A stretch of DNA of 64,000 nt from Nitrospirota bacterium (GTDB taxonomy: Bacteria > Nitrospirota > Thermodesulfovibrionia > Thermodesulfovibrionales > Magnetobacteriaceae), in NCBI GenBank assembly GCA_015233015.1, contig JADFYO010000007.1, forward strand, positions 30,536 to 94,535, written 5' to 3'. Shown here one piece after another: positions 16,640-27,957 of this stretch. Below the pieces are notes generated by a model. It did no database searches and was not told where the DNA came from. It worked only from the letters and a program-made list of their open reading frames with translations. Positions within the stretch are counted from its first letter, which is position 1. Each line of letters begins with the position of its first letter. The position numbers and the translations under genes were made by a program.

Positions 16640-17509
16640 TCACACCACTATCTCCGTGCCAATTCCCTCTTGTGTAAAGATCTCAAGCAACAGGCTGTTG
16701 GGGATTCTACCGTCTATGATATGGATTTTCCCGACGCCGGCGTTGAGGGCCTCCAAGCAGGCGCTCATCTTTGGCAGCATCCCACCGGTTATCGTGCCGT
16801 CTTTCATGTACGACAGGTAATCACCGCTTCTGATTGTAGAGATAGTCCTGCCGGTTTTGTCCAGTATGCCGGGAGTGTCTGTAAGCAATATCAATTTTTC
16901 GGCCTTCAGCGCCCCTGCAATAGCCGAGGCAACGAAGTCGGCGTTTATATTCAGCGTATCGCCATCTTTTGATACCCCTATGGGGGCTATAACGGGGATA
17001 AATCCCTGGGAGCCGAGGGCATGGATAATCGCGGGGTTTATCTCTGTCACTTCGCCTACCTGCCCTATGTCAATTGGGGCGGCGAAATCGCCGGAGGGCA
17101 GGAGTTTTTTAGCTGCCGTAATCAGACCGCCGTCTTTCCCTGTTAGTCCAACGGCATTGCCGCCGGCGCGGTTGATTAACGATACAATTTCCTTGTTTAT
17201 CAGCCCACCAAGTACCATCTCCACAATGTCCATCGTCTCTTTGTCGGTAACGCGGTGGCCTTGTATGAATTCAGGGGATTTCCCCATCTGTGTCATCGTC
17301 TTTGAAATCCGCGGCCCGCCGCCGTGGACGATTACCGTGTTTATCCCTATGTGGTTGAATAATACGATGTTGCTCGCGAATGCCTCTTTCAGTTTGTCAT
17401 CTGTTTGGGCGGCCCCGCCATATTTTATCACAAAGGTTTTTTTGTAAAACTTCCGTATATACGGCAGTGCCTCTATCAGCACTCCGGCCTTTGCTATCAG
17501 AGAATTCAT
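16640..17509 (-). CDS. argB: acetylglutamate kinase
   Basis: Phosphorylates N-acetylglutamate in arginine synthesis. Family motifs are intact: FVIKYGGAA near the N-terminus, VIVHGGGPRIS, the Asn-containing NINADFVASAIA and KLILLTDTPGIL. I chose the ATG at 17507-17509 (MNSLIAKAG), because GGAGG lies 5 bases before it. An upstream ATG at 17521 in the same frame would place that GGAGG inside the gene. About 289 residues is usual. It is followed at a distance by no other arginine gene; rlpA lies upstream on the same strand. Confidence 0.95.
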   Translation of the reverse strand: MNSLIAKAGVLIEALPYIRKFYKKTFVIKYGGAAQTDDKLKEAFASNIVLFNHIGINTVIVHGGGPRISKTMTQMGKSPEFIQGHRVTDKETMDIVEMVLGGLINKEIVSLINRAGGNAVGLTGKDGGLITAAKKLLPSGDFAAPIDIGQVGEVTEINPAIIHALGSQGFIPVIAPIGVSKDGDTLNINADFVASAIAGALKAEKLILLTDTPGILDKTGRTISTIRSGDYLSYMKDGTITGGMLPKMSACLEALNAGVGKIHIIDGRIPNSLLLEIFTQEGIGTEIVV

Positions 17510-17541
17510 AGCAGCCTCCATTGTTTCAGCCCCCTGGCGAT

Positions 17542-18237
17542 TTAATCGTTAGGTGTAATGTATGTATCGTAGCCCTCGTTGGCGAATTGTTTGGCCTTGG
17601 AAATAGCCTTTTCCTTGTCGGTGAATTTGCCAACTCTTACCTTGTAATAAGTCTTCCCGTTTACTGACACCTGTTTTATGAATACCCCCGGGTTTGACTG
17701 TCCAACGGAGGCCTTGAGATTCTCGGCGTTTTGTTTGTCCTCATAAGAGGCTATCTGAATCGTATAAGCAGCTGACATGGACTCTGAGACCCTTATGTAT
17801 TTGGCATATTTCATGTCCCTGCCCATATATTGCACCATCACGGCAAGTACCCCAGGACCTACGACGCCGATTTCTTTGGCCGCGCTATATGACAAATCCA
17901 GGTCCCTGCCAGCAACGAAAGGCCCCCTGTCGGTTACCGTTACAGTTACGGAGGCGCCGGTGCCGGGATTTGAAAGCCGTAAGATAGTGCCAAAGGGCAG
18001 CGTCTTGTGCGCTGCTGTCATGGCATACATGTCATAGACTTCCCCCGACGCGGTGAGTTTGTTGTGGAAGTCAGGGCCATACCACGAGGCGACCATCTGG
18101 GTTTTTTCAGCAGCCGGAGAAGTTTCAGGTATGCTTACAGCCCTTTGGCGCGGTGTTTTCACTGCACTCGTACAACCGCATACGATCAAAACCGCCGATA
18201 TAATAAATATTGCCTTGCTCTGCCGTGTATATTTCAT
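17542..18237 (-). CDS. rlpA: septal ring lytic transglycosylase RlpA
   Basis: 231 residues. An N-terminal lipoprotein signal (hydrophobic segment then VCGC, Cys near residue 22) places it in the outer membrane. The double-psi beta-barrel domain (about 48-140) has SWYGPDFHNKLTASGE, with its conserved TASGE, and VTVTDRGPFV. A SPOR domain (about 155-231) binds denuded peptidoglycan at division sites. It begins 6 bases after the hslU stop, so it belongs to the hslV-hslU transcript. Confidence 0.92.
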   Translation of the reverse strand: MKYTRQSKAIFIISAVLIVCGCTSAVKTPRQRAVSIPETSPAAEKTQMVASWYGPDFHNKLTASGEVYDMYAMTAAHKTLPFGTILRLSNPGTGASVTVTVTDRGPFVAGRDLDLSYSAAKEIGVVGPGVLAVMVQYMGRDMKYAKYIRVSESMSAAYTIQIASYEDKQNAENLKASVGQSNPGVFIKQVSVNGKTYYKVRVGKFTDKEKAISKAKQFANEGYDTYITPND

Positions 18238-18242
18238 TGTTA

Positions 18243-19583
18243 TTATAAGATATATCGGCTCAGGTCCTCGTTCTTTACTATTTCCGAGAGTTTTTCTTTT
18301 ACCATTTTACAGTCTATCGTTATCTTTGCCGGCGATAGCTCAGGGGCATTGAAGGAGATGTCCTCCACGAGTTTTTCCAAAACTGTGTGAAGGCGTCTCG
18401 CGCCTATGTTTTCAGTCCTTTCATTTACGGTGGAGGCGATTTCGGCGATTTCCACGATACTTTCCGTGAGAAAATCAAGCTCTATTGCCTCAGTATTCAG
18501 CAGCGCCACGTACTGTTTTATCAGGGCGTTGCTTGGTTCGGTCAGAATGCGTATGAATTCGTCCTTGCCCAGGGCGTCAAGTTCCACTCTGATAGGAAAA
18601 CGCCCCTGCAGCTCAGGGATGAGGTCTGACGGTTTTGAGACATGAAACGCCCCTGCCGCTATGAAAAGCACATGGTCGGTTTTAACAGGGCCGTGCTTTG
18701 TAGTAACCGTCGTGCCCTCGACAATAGGCAGCAGGTCGCGCTGCACACCCTCACGCGATACATCGGGGCCGTGCGACTGCCCCTTGCTTGCTATTTTGTC
18801 TATCTCGTCAATAAACACTATGCCGGTTTGCTCTGTCCTCTGAATGGCCTCTTTGGTGACCTTTTCCATGTCTATCAGTTTGCCTGCCTCTTCTTTTGTG
18901 AACTGAGTAAGGGCATCGGGGACTTTCATCTTCTTTTTCTTTTGTTTTTCCGGCAGGAAATTCCCAAGTATTTCCTTGATATTCATCTCGAGGTCGTCCA
19001 TGCCCATGTTGGATATGACGCCGAAGGGCATTACCTTCTCTTTGACGTCGATATCGACGTATTTATTTTCAAACTTGCCGTCTTTGAGTTTTTCTCTGAG
19101 TTTTTCCCTTGTCTCGGATTGCTTTTGCTTGTCTTCCGGGTTGACGGGCGAACTCTTCGACTGCCTCAGCGGGGGAAGCAGCGTGTCGAGCAGTTTTTCT
19201 TCCGCAAGGAGCCTTGCCTTTTCCTGGATTTTTTCGAAATGCTCCTCTTTGACGATATTAATGGCAAGCTCTGTAAGGTCTCTGATCATTGACTCCACAT
19301 CTCTGCCGACATAGCCTACCTCGGTAAATTTCGATGCCTCTACTTTGATAAAAGGCGCTGCGGAGAGCTTTGCCAGCCTTCGGGCTATCTCCGTCTTGCC
19401 AACGCCGGTAGGGCCTATCATGATGATGTTTTTAGGCAGCACTTCGTCTCTGAGGTCTGCCGGTAGTTTCTGCCGCCGCCATCTGTTTCTCAGCGCAATG
19501 GACACGGCCTTTTTGGCCTTATTCTGCCCCACAATATATTTATCCAGCTCTTCTACGATTTTCCTTGGTGTAAGATTATCCAT
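18243..19583 (-). CDS. hslU: HslUV protease ATPase subunit
   Basis: AAA+ unfoldase that feeds substrates to HslV. 446 residues, normal length. Walker [10 protein letters not shown] (about 55-63), the intermediate domain (about 110-230, highly charged), Walker [12 protein letters not shown], and the C-terminal tail ending SRYIL that inserts into HslV. hslV lies immediately upstream and its end overlaps the hslU start by 8 bases, the standard arrangement. Confidence 0.97.
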   Translation of the reverse strand: MDNLTPRKIVEELDKYIVGQNKAKKAVSIALRNRWRRQKLPADLRDEVLPKNIIMIGPTGVGKTEIARRLAKLSAAPFIKVEASKFTEVGYVGRDVESMIRDLTELAINIVKEEHFEKIQEKARLLAEEKLLDTLLPPLRQSKSSPVNPEDKQKQSETREKLREKLKDGKFENKYVDIDVKEKVMPFGVISNMGMDDLEMNIKEILGNFLPEKQKKKKMKVPDALTQFTKEEAGKLIDMEKVTKEAIQRTEQTGIVFIDEIDKIASKGQSHGPDVSREGVQRDLLPIVEGTTVTTKHGPVKTDHVLFIAAGAFHVSKPSDLIPELQGRFPIRVELDALGKDEFIRILTEPSNALIKQYVALLNTEAIELDFLTESIVEIAEIASTVNERTENIGARRLHTVLEKLVEDISFNAPELSPAKITIDCKMVKEKLSEIVKNEDLSRYIL

Positions 19584-20109
19584 TTAGTTCCTCGACTATT
19601 ATATTGTTATTTGTATAGATGCAAATATCTGCGGCTATTTCCATTGCCTTCACGGTTATATCTTTTACGGAGAGTGCTGTATTGTCGTAGAGCGCTCTGG
19701 CGGCTGCCTGTGCATACGGTCCGCCTGAGCCTATGGCGGAGACCCCTCTCTCCGGTTCGATGACATCGCCGTTTCCCGACACTATCAGGGTTACGTCTTT
19801 GTCGGCTATAATCAGCAGGGCCTCAAGCCGTCTGAGGATTTTATCTGTCCTCCAATCCTTTGCCAGCTCAACGGCGGCACGGGACAGATTCCCTCTGTAT
19901 GACTCGAGTTTCCCCTCAAATTTCTCAAACAGCGTAAAGGCGTCTGCCGTTGCCCCGGCAAACCCCGCAACAACCTTATCATTGTACATTCTCCTGAGTT
20001 TCTTTGCGTTGTGTTTGAGCACTGTCGCGCCAAAGGTAACCTGCCCGTCTCCCGCAATGGCAACCTCGCTGCCCCTTCTTACGCAAAGTATCGTCGTGCT
20101 GTGAAACAA
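19576..20109 (-). CDS. hslV: HslUV protease peptidase subunit
   Basis: Threonine peptidase, dodecamer in the HslUV complex. I place the start at TTG 20107-20109, giving [10 protein letters not shown], because GGAGG lies 5-6 bases before it and family members begin MFHGTT or MHGTT with the catalytic Thr just after the start. The upstream ATG at 20133 would add eight residues and has no good ribosome-binding site. AGDGQVTFG, the Lys-rich [10 protein letters not shown] and the C-terminal ICIYTNN are intact. 177 residues is normal. It overlaps hslU by 8 bases. Confidence 0.95.
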   Translation of the reverse strand: MFHSTTILCVRRGSEVAIAGDGQVTFGATVLKHNAKKLRRMYNDKVVAGFAGATADAFTLFEKFEGKLESYRGNLSRAAVELAKDWRTDKILRRLEALLIIADKDVTLIVSGNGDVIEPERGVSAIGSGGPYAQAAARALYDNTALSVKDITVKAMEIAADICIYTNNNIIVEELNG

Positions 20110-20185
20110 ATTATCTCCTCCGTGTTCTGCCATAATTATTGCTCTTTAAAACCTCTTCAGCTATGCTGTCAACACACGCAGCCGT

Positions 20186-21382
20186 CTAAGGTCTCCATGT
20201 ATATGCTGTCTTGTATTTTCCATCTTTGATTTCAACGATTGCTATAGACTTTATGGGCGGCATATTCGGCCTCATCGTTATCAGGCCGGTTACGGCCTTA
20301 AAATCCTTTGTCTCAGAGAGTGCCTTTGCTATGGCGTCACTATTTGGCGAATCTGCCGAAGCCTGCAAGCTGGCACGTTTTACCGCGTCGGCAAGCATAT
20401 TTACGGCATCAAAGCCCAGGGCTGCGTAGGCACTGTCTGGTTCGCTTCCATATTCCTTTTTGTATTCCTTAATGAAGCCGGTTACCTCCGCGCGGGTTTC
20501 TCCCCTGAAGGAGTGCGTGGCAAAGTAAACATCGGTGATGGGTTTAGCCGTCTCCACCTGTTTGACAAGCGGGCTGTCGAACCCGTCTCCGCTTACGATG
20601 GGTATATCGATACCGCCGTTTCTCAGGAGTTTAACCGAAAGGGCTGCCTCCTCATCGATTGCGGCGACAAAAACGGCCTCTGGTTTTGGCTCGTTTGTCT
20701 TTATTCTTTCAACCAGTTTCGACAAATCCGGCGGTGTGGGCATACCGCTCTTAAATAAATCCTCGTAGAGGATTGTCCCTCCTAATTCTGTAAACCGCTG
20801 TTTAAAAGAGCCGCTCAATTCTAAAGTGAACGCCATCGATGTATCTGTCCAAACCGCTATTTTTTTCATGTTTAGATTTTTGTACGTATAGTCCGCTATG
20901 GCATGGCCCTGGTCGTAGTCGCTGTATGCAATCATAAAAAGCTGGTCACCAAGTACCTGGTTGAGAGTTGGAAGAGTAGCCCCCGGAGTAATATACAAAA
21001 TTCCTTTATTTACAAAAGGGGAACCCGCGCTCATAACGAAGGCGCTGTCTCCATAGCCTATGGCGGCAATAACATCCTTATTTTTCTCATCCGCGGCGGC
21101 GCTGGAAGCGTTCGCGATATTGGAGCCGGAGTCTGTGGGAATAAGCTCAAGTTTTCTGCCGGCAATGCCCCCGTGCGCGTTAATTAACTTCGCAGCCAGC
21201 ATGGCGCCTTTATATGCAGGCTCGTCTATCGAGGCCATTGGGCCGGAACTGTTATATAAAAGTGCGGCCTTAACAGGCGTCTTGTCCTGCCGTTGTTCCT
21301 GTTTTGTCGCGGCGCTGACCACCTGCCCTATCAGTAGTGCCGATACTAAAATTACCCAAATTGCCGGTTTAGCCAATTTCAC
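20186..21382 (-). CDS. periplasmic amino-acid-type substrate-binding protein
   Basis: 398 residues from GTG at 21380-21382, preceded by GGGAGG; the open frame upstream of it overlaps the divergent promoter region and is unlikely to be translated. A Sec signal peptide (AIWVILVSALLIGQVVSAA) leads into a Peripla_BP_6 (LivJ-type) fold: AYKGAMLAAKLINAHGGIAGR, AAIGYGDSAF, ALGFDAVNMLADA. No permease or ATPase is next to it. Instead it diverges from a histidine kinase with a periplasmic domain, so it may be the ligand sensor of that system as well as a transport component. Confidence 0.88.
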   Translation of the reverse strand: MKLAKPAIWVILVSALLIGQVVSAATKQEQRQDKTPVKAALLYNSSGPMASIDEPAYKGAMLAAKLINAHGGIAGRKLELIPTDSGSNIANASSAAADEKNKDVIAAIGYGDSAFVMSAGSPFVNKGILYITPGATLPTLNQVLGDQLFMIAYSDYDQGHAIADYTYKNLNMKKIAVWTDTSMAFTLELSGSFKQRFTELGGTILYEDLFKSGMPTPPDLSKLVERIKTNEPKPEAVFVAAIDEEAALSVKLLRNGGIDIPIVSGDGFDSPLVKQVETAKPITDVYFATHSFRGETRAEVTGFIKEYKKEYGSEPDSAYAALGFDAVNMLADAVKRASLQASADSPNSDAIAKALSETKDFKAVTGLITMRPNMPPIKSIAIVEIKDGKYKTAYTWRP

Positions 21383-21452
21383 GTTAACCTCCCATATTTT
21401 AATGTTATCCAACAAGTATAACATTTTTATGATTAATAATATGTTATAATTA

Positions 21453-22946
21453 TTGGCGGTTATGAAAAATCCCTTAGCACTGTCGCTGAACAAAAAGCTG
21501 ATTGCGATGATGCTCATCCTTACGTGCACCATCATATTTATGCTGGTGATGTTTAATTTGCAGCTGGAGCACAAACTCCTTCAGCAGGTAGAAAGACAAA
21601 CCGGCGAACTCACGAAGGCCATACAGGTCGGAGTTGAGGAAGTTACCGGAAAGACCGGCGAATCAAGGCTTTCCCAGTATCTTACTGAGTTAAACAAACG
21701 CGGTATAAATGAGATTTCTATCATAAGCAATAACAGTGAGATAGTGGCCAGCACTAATCAGTCAAAAATTGGCAGGCAAATCTCACACAAAAGAAAGGAG
21801 ATGGTCATCAAGGCGGAACTCGGAGAGCATGTCTCAGACGAAGGCAAGACATATAATGTTATCGTCCCCGTTGTGGCCGACGGCCAGCAGTACGGCTATA
21901 TCCATTTGATGATAAACAAGGACGACTTCTCAGAGCTGATTAAAATGAACACGGTAAAACGTACCTTAACTATCGTCCTTGTGTTTGGTACCGGGTTGAT
22001 TATTGCGCTGGTGTTCTCCCGCAGATACACCATGCCCATTAAAAGTCTTGCGGATGCCGCCCTGCGCGTGTCGGCGGGGGACCTGACCCAGCAAATACCG
22101 GTACAGTCAAAGGATGAGATTGGCCAGCTTTCCGAGAGTTTCAACTATATGGTCAAAAAACTCAGTGAGAGCAAAAACCTCGAGGAGCGCCTCAGAGAGG
22201 CTGAGCACCTCTCCGGCCTCGGCAAACTCTCGCGCGACATGGCCCATGAGATACGAAACCCGCTAAACTTTATCAGCCTTTCAATAGACTATATACGAGG
22301 AAAATACCCTCCAGAGGATAATGATAAACTGGAAAAATTCAACACCCTTGTCGTCGGCATCAAACATGAAATCCACAGGCTTAACAAACTCGTCAACGAT
22401 TTCCTCGAGTACAGCAGGACACTTAAAATAAATCGCAAAATGGTACAAATTAACGACGTCCTCGAGGATGTCGTAGCCCTCGTCTGGGCAAAGGCCGAGG
22501 CCGACGGCATTGTCATCAGTAAAAATTACTGCAGCGACATGACTCTCAATGTCGATTCCGATTTATTTAAGTCCTGTGTGCTGAACGTCATAACAAACGC
22601 CTTTCAGGCCATTAACGGTATTAAGGCCTCCGGCGGCCATCTAAGTATAACCACCGAGGTAAAGGAAAACGAGTTCATTCTTACCATAGAAGACGACGGC
22701 CCGGGTGTGCCGGCAGAGAACCTGCCAAAACTCTTTGAGCCATTTTTCTCGACCAAGCAAAACCATCCCGGACTTGGCCTGCCCATGACCTTCAGGGTTA
22801 TGGAGGAACACGGCGGGAGGGTTGAATTTTACAGCGAGCCGGGCAGTGGTTCAGAGGTGAAATTATTCCTCCCCTGCCCGTGTGAGAGGAGCGGCGGTAA
22901 TAATAAAAACGAACTCAACCCCGAATTAGAGGCCGCATGGCAGTAG
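21453..22946 (+). CDS. membrane histidine kinase (HAMP, HisKA, HATPase)
   Basis: About 497 residues. Two membrane segments (about 16-36 and 173-192) bracket a periplasmic sensor of about 135 residues. A HAMP domain follows (TMPIKSLADAALRVSAGDL), then HisKA with MAHEIRNPLN and HATPase with EDDGPGVPAE and GLGLPM. The ATG at 21462 is an alternative start to the TTG at 21453. The 3' end overlaps the next gene by 10 bases. It will phosphorylate the NtrC-type regulator encoded next. Confidence 0.92.
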   Translation: MAVMKNPLALSLNKKLIAMMLILTCTIIFMLVMFNLQLEHKLLQQVERQTGELTKAIQVGVEEVTGKTGESRLSQYLTELNKRGINEISIISNNSEIVASTNQSKIGRQISHKRKEMVIKAELGEHVSDEGKTYNVIVPVVADGQQYGYIHLMINKDDFSELIKMNTVKRTLTIVLVFGTGLIIALVFSRRYTMPIKSLADAALRVSAGDLTQQIPVQSKDEIGQLSESFNYMVKKLSESKNLEERLREAEHLSGLGKLSRDMAHEIRNPLNFISLSIDYIRGKYPPEDNDKLEKFNTLVVGIKHEIHRLNKLVNDFLEYSRTLKINRKMVQINDVLEDVVALVWAKAEADGIVISKNYCSDMTLNVDSDLFKSCVLNVITNAFQAINGIKASGGHLSITTEVKENEFILTIEDDGPGVPAENLPKLFEPFFSTKQNHPGLGLPMTFRVMEEHGGRVEFYSEPGSGSEVKLFLPCPCERSGGNNKNELNPELEAAWQ

Positions 22947-24325
22947 TTGTCGTAATAGACGATGAGCCGCTGCAGCGGGGGATACTAAAAACCATTCTCG
23001 AAGATGAGGGCTACGAGGTATTTGCGGCCGAAAGCGCCGAAGAAGGGCTTAAGATAATCAGGGAGCAGGACGCCGACGTAGTTGTAACCGACCTCAACAT
23101 GGCGGGAATGACCGGCATACAGATGCTTGAGCGCCTGCCGAATGAGCCGATTCGTCCCGCCGTTGTCGTAATTACCGCGTATGGGACTATTAATAGCGCC
23201 GTTGACGCCATGAAAAAGGGCGCCTTTGACTATCTCACCAAGCCGCTCGATAAAGACGTAATCATACTTGTAGTCGGCAAGGCCGTGGAGAGAATGAGTC
23301 TTCTCAAGGAAAACATCCGGCTTCACAGGGAACTTTATGAGAAATTCGACATGGAGGGCATCATCGGCCACTCAAAGAAGATGACCGAGGTAATAGAGAT
23401 TGTAAAGAAGATAACCGCCCACGCCGTTACAATATTAGTCTATGGCGAAAGCGGCACCGGCAAGGAACTCATCTCCCGCGCCATTCACTATAACAGTCCG
23501 CGCAAGACCGCGCCCTTTAACGCCATTAACTGTGCCGCTATCCCTGACAATCTTATCGAGAGCGAACTCTTTGGATACGAACCGGGGGCGTTTACAGGCG
23601 CATCGCACAGAAAACCCGGCATAATAGAATCTACCGAGGGCGGCACACTCTTTCTCGATGAAATCGGCGACCTGCCCCTGCTGACGCAGACTAAACTCCT
23701 GCGCGTCCTCCACGACAAAGAGGTCCGCAGACTAGGCGGTAAAGATACAATAAAGGTGAACGTCAGGTTCATAGCCGCAACGAACAAAGACCTCGAGAAG
23801 GAAATAGAAAACGGGAAATTCAGAGAAGACCTCTACTACAGGTTAAAAGTGGTAACCATCACGCTGCCCCCGCTGACAGACCGCAGAGAGGACATCCCGT
23901 CGCTGGTGAATTTCTTTATTTCCAAATACAATACGGAATTTGAAAAACAAATAACCGGCATAGACCACAGTGCGCTCAAACTGCTGACAGACTACCACTG
24001 GCCGGGCAATATCCGCCAGCTTGGCTCAGTCATAGAGCGTGCTGTCCTGATGGCCGACACGCCGGTAATAAGCCTCGACGATATTAAAAGCGAATTAAAG
24101 CAGCCGGTTGCTCTGGGCATCATGGACCTTGAAATCCCCGACGAGGGGATAATATTTGAGGAGCTGGAGAGGCAGCTGTTAAAGCAGGCCATGCAAAAGG
24201 CCAATAACGTAGCGGCAAAGGCCGCCCGCCTTCTTGGTATGAGCTATAAGACCTTCTGGTACAGGCTTGAGAAATTCGGCATAAACATCCCCAGCGGCAC
24301 ACGTCCGCCGAAAGATACGGCGTAG
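22937..24325 (+). CDS. NtrC-family sigma-54 response regulator
   Basis: 462 residues: receiver (1-120, D10/D11, D53 in VVVTDLNM, K103 region TKPLDK), sigma-54 AAA domain (about 140-375; Walker A GESGTGKE, the sigma-54 contact loop GAFTGA, Walker B LFLDEIGD, R-finger region DLYYRLKVV) and a Fis-type HTH at the C-terminus (NNVAAKAARLLGMSYKTFWYRLEKFGI). It activates RpoN promoters on phosphorylation by the kinase it overlaps. The divergent binding-protein gene is a plausible target. Confidence 0.95.
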   Translation: MAVVVVIDDEPLQRGILKTILEDEGYEVFAAESAEEGLKIIREQDADVVVTDLNMAGMTGIQMLERLPNEPIRPAVVVITAYGTINSAVDAMKKGAFDYLTKPLDKDVIILVVGKAVERMSLLKENIRLHRELYEKFDMEGIIGHSKKMTEVIEIVKKITAHAVTILVYGESGTGKELISRAIHYNSPRKTAPFNAINCAAIPDNLIESELFGYEPGAFTGASHRKPGIIESTEGGTLFLDEIGDLPLLTQTKLLRVLHDKEVRRLGGKDTIKVNVRFIAATNKDLEKEIENGKFREDLYYRLKVVTITLPPLTDRREDIPSLVNFFISKYNTEFEKQITGIDHSALKLLTDYHWPGNIRQLGSVIERAVLMADTPVISLDDIKSELKQPVALGIMDLEIPDEGIIFEELERQLLKQAMQKANNVAAKAARLLGMSYKTFWYRLEKFGINIPSGTRPPKDTA

Positions 24326-24438
24326 AACGATATTGGTGTAGCAATCCGAGCCGAAACACGAAGCCCTGAGTAATAAATCACTCACTTACTATAATATGAG
24401 GCTGCGACAATATGAGTAAAAATTATTCTGTTAAGTAA

Positions 24439-24524
24439 GAATCATCCTGAGCCTGTCGAAGGATGCCCGATTTATAGGGAAATGAGGAATAAAGGAACAT
24501 CCTTCGACAGGCTCAGGATGATTC
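24439..24524. repeat. REP-like palindrome, perfect 27-bp arms
   Basis: The arm at 24439-24465 starts GAATCATCCTGAGCCTGTCG and is the exact reverse complement of 24498-24524, with a 32-base AT-rich loop. A partial further copy (TCAGGATGATT) follows near 24530. It is the same family as 117-246. It lies in the 313-base space between the NtrC gene and ligA and could act as a transcription or mRNA-stability boundary. No gene is seen in that space. Confidence 0.85.
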
Positions 24525-24632
24525 GATTGTTTCAGGATGATTAAAAACCCCCTTGCTTCTATGAACTTTGGTATGAAATACGTTTAGCGGGAGCGCAAAC
24601 GCCCACCTATGCAACTTTTTGCCGCTTCGTGA

Positions 24633-26666
<2,034 letters not shown>

Positions 26667-26687
26667 GGCGATGAGCTATTAAGTAAG

Positions 26688-27341
26688 CTAATATTCTACG
26701 TACTTAGCGATTACTTTGCCGACAATGCGCAGGTCTTTCCTGTCTCTTCCGCTGATAATAATGTCGTCGTACTCGGGATTCAGCGGTTTGAGAAGCACAC
26801 TGTCGTCTAGTATCTTCAGTTTTTTTAACGTTACATCGTCGCCAAACTTAGCTACGACATAATCGCCGCTCACCGTGGCCAGCGACGGAGAGACGACAAC
26901 AAACTCGCCGGCCTTAAACTCAGGCTCCATGCTGCTGCCTTCAACCCTTAAAGAAAACGCGTGCTCGTCTTTGGCATCATAAGCAAGCCATTCGTCGGCA
27001 TAGCCGGGCTGGAAGATGTCAACCGCCTCATGCCACAAGCCGGCCTTGACCCACGAAATCACAGGGACCTTTTTGGCCTTTTTCAGTTTTGAGCGGCCGA
27101 TGGTGGTATCCGAGTAGAAATCTTCCTCGGGAATCTCAAGCGCCTTTGCTATCCGGCTGATGTTTTTCTTGCCAAATCCGCGTTTGCCCGTCATGTACGC
27201 GTTCAGGTTTTGCGGCATTACGCCAATCTTAGCAGCCAGCTCCTTCTGCTTAATACCCCGCTGCTGAAGTATCCTGACAATCTTGTTTCTGATGCGTTCA
27301 TCGATAGCCGTGTTCATAGTAGCTATATAATAACGCAACAT
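26688..27341 (-). CDS. CI-like repressor with HTH and S24 peptidase domains
   Basis: 217 residues. An N-terminal HTH_3 (about 20-70, QKELAAKIGVMPQNLNAYMTGKRG) is followed by a LexA/CI C-terminal domain with the serine in VEGSSMEPEFKAGE and the lysine in VVAKFGDDVTLKK. Such repressors cleave themselves when RecA is activated. It diverges from a replication gene set with a near-consensus promoter, which it probably silences. The Met at residue 9 is an alternative start. It acts as the switch of the phage-like module at 26.7-29.3 kb. Confidence 0.85.
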   Translation of the reverse strand: MLRYYIATMNTAIDERIRNKIVRILQQRGIKQKELAAKIGVMPQNLNAYMTGKRGFGKKNISRIAKALEIPEEDFYSDTTIGRSKLKKAKKVPVISWVKAGLWHEAVDIFQPGYADEWLAYDAKDEHAFSLRVEGSSMEPEFKAGEFVVVSPSLATVSGDYVVAKFGDDVTLKKLKILDDSVLLKPLNPEYDDIIISGRDRKDLRIVGKVIAKYVEY

Positions 27342-27377
27342 GGGGCAGAATATACATTATGCCCCATGTTTTTTTAT
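27337..27377 (+). promoter_or_regulatory. 11-bp inverted repeat before the repressor gene
   Basis: AACATGGGGCA at 27337-27347 is perfectly complementary to TGCCCCATGTT at 27360-27370, and seven T follow on the plus strand. Its position beside the repressor start suits an operator. The T-run also gives it the form of a plus-strand terminator that would insulate the divergent replication genes. Confidence 0.55.
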
Positions 27378-27391
27378 AGCCACCATATAAG

Positions 27392-27460
27392 ATTAATAGT
27401 GTTAGCGTTATAACAAAATTAATAATAATGATTGACATGTAATATTAATTGTGTTATATT
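27392..27460 (+). promoter_or_regulatory. promoter and repeated operator-like sites for the replication module
   Basis: TTGACA at 27432-27437 and TATATT at 27455-27460 are 17 bases apart, a near-perfect sigma-70 promoter. ATTAATAGTGTTA (27392-27404) recurs as ATTAATTGTGTTA (27444-27456), overlapping the -10. These are likely repressor sites. The ATG of the next gene is only 6 bases beyond the -10, so the transcript would be leaderless. Confidence 0.65.
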
Positions 27461-27465
27461 AAGAC

Positions 27466-27957
27466 ATGAAGCGTGGTTTTACAAGGTCGTGGCGTAGAGA
27501 ATTAACCAGTCCTGTCTGGGCGATGCCCCCGCTCTACCATAGGGTGTTTTATTGGCTTCGGCAGAAGGCCAAATGGAAGCATGAGCTTGTGCCTACTGAC
27601 AGGGGCGTCGGCATTTGGCTTGACCCGGGTATGCTGATTACCAGCTATCAGATTATCTCCGAGGGTGTGGCTTATAGTGAGATGGGGGTGCTGAGGCTGC
27701 CTTCCAAGAAAACCATTGGGAAGATCCTCAGATGGCTGGAAAAGAATGGGCAGGTTCAAATTGTCGCGGGGCATTATGGCACAACGATAAAGATATCGAA
27801 TTGGGATAAGTATCAGCCTGCACACTATGAAACACCGTCAAATAACTCAAAGGCCAACGGCGGCAAACGTAAGGCGCGTAAGAAGCCAGACCCCTACGCA
27901 CATCTTTATATCAGGGAGATAAACAGTCATACGGAGGCAGAGAGTGCAGGGAGCTGA
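27466..27957 (+). CDS. phage-type replication initiation protein (winged helix)
   Basis: 163 residues. It has the organisation of phage replisome-organiser N-terminal domains: a basic start, VFYWLRQKAKWK, a winged-helix segment with SKKTIGKILRWLEKNGQVQI, and the frequent NWDKYQ motif, followed by a basic, disordered tail. It would bind the module's origin and deliver the loader encoded next. No ribosome-binding site is visible and the promoter predicts a leaderless message. It overlaps the downstream gene by 14 bases. Confidence 0.7.
   Translation: MKRGFTRSWRRELTSPVWAMPPLYHRVFYWLRQKAKWKHELVPTDRGVGIWLDPGMLITSYQIISEGVAYSEMGVLRLPSKKTIGKILRWLEKNGQVQIVAGHYGTTIKISNWDKYQPAHYETPSNNSKANGGKRKARKKPDPYAHLYIREINSHTEAESAGS

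Noticed and set aside
20110..20133. ATG start for HslV eight codons upstream
   Set aside because: It would bury the catalytic Thr behind a longer leader than the family has, and the good GGAGG site fits the TTG at 20109.
21383..21574. 64-residue N-terminal extension of the binding protein
   Set aside because: The GTG at 21382 has GGGAGG and starts a proper signal peptide. The extension covers the divergent promoter region.
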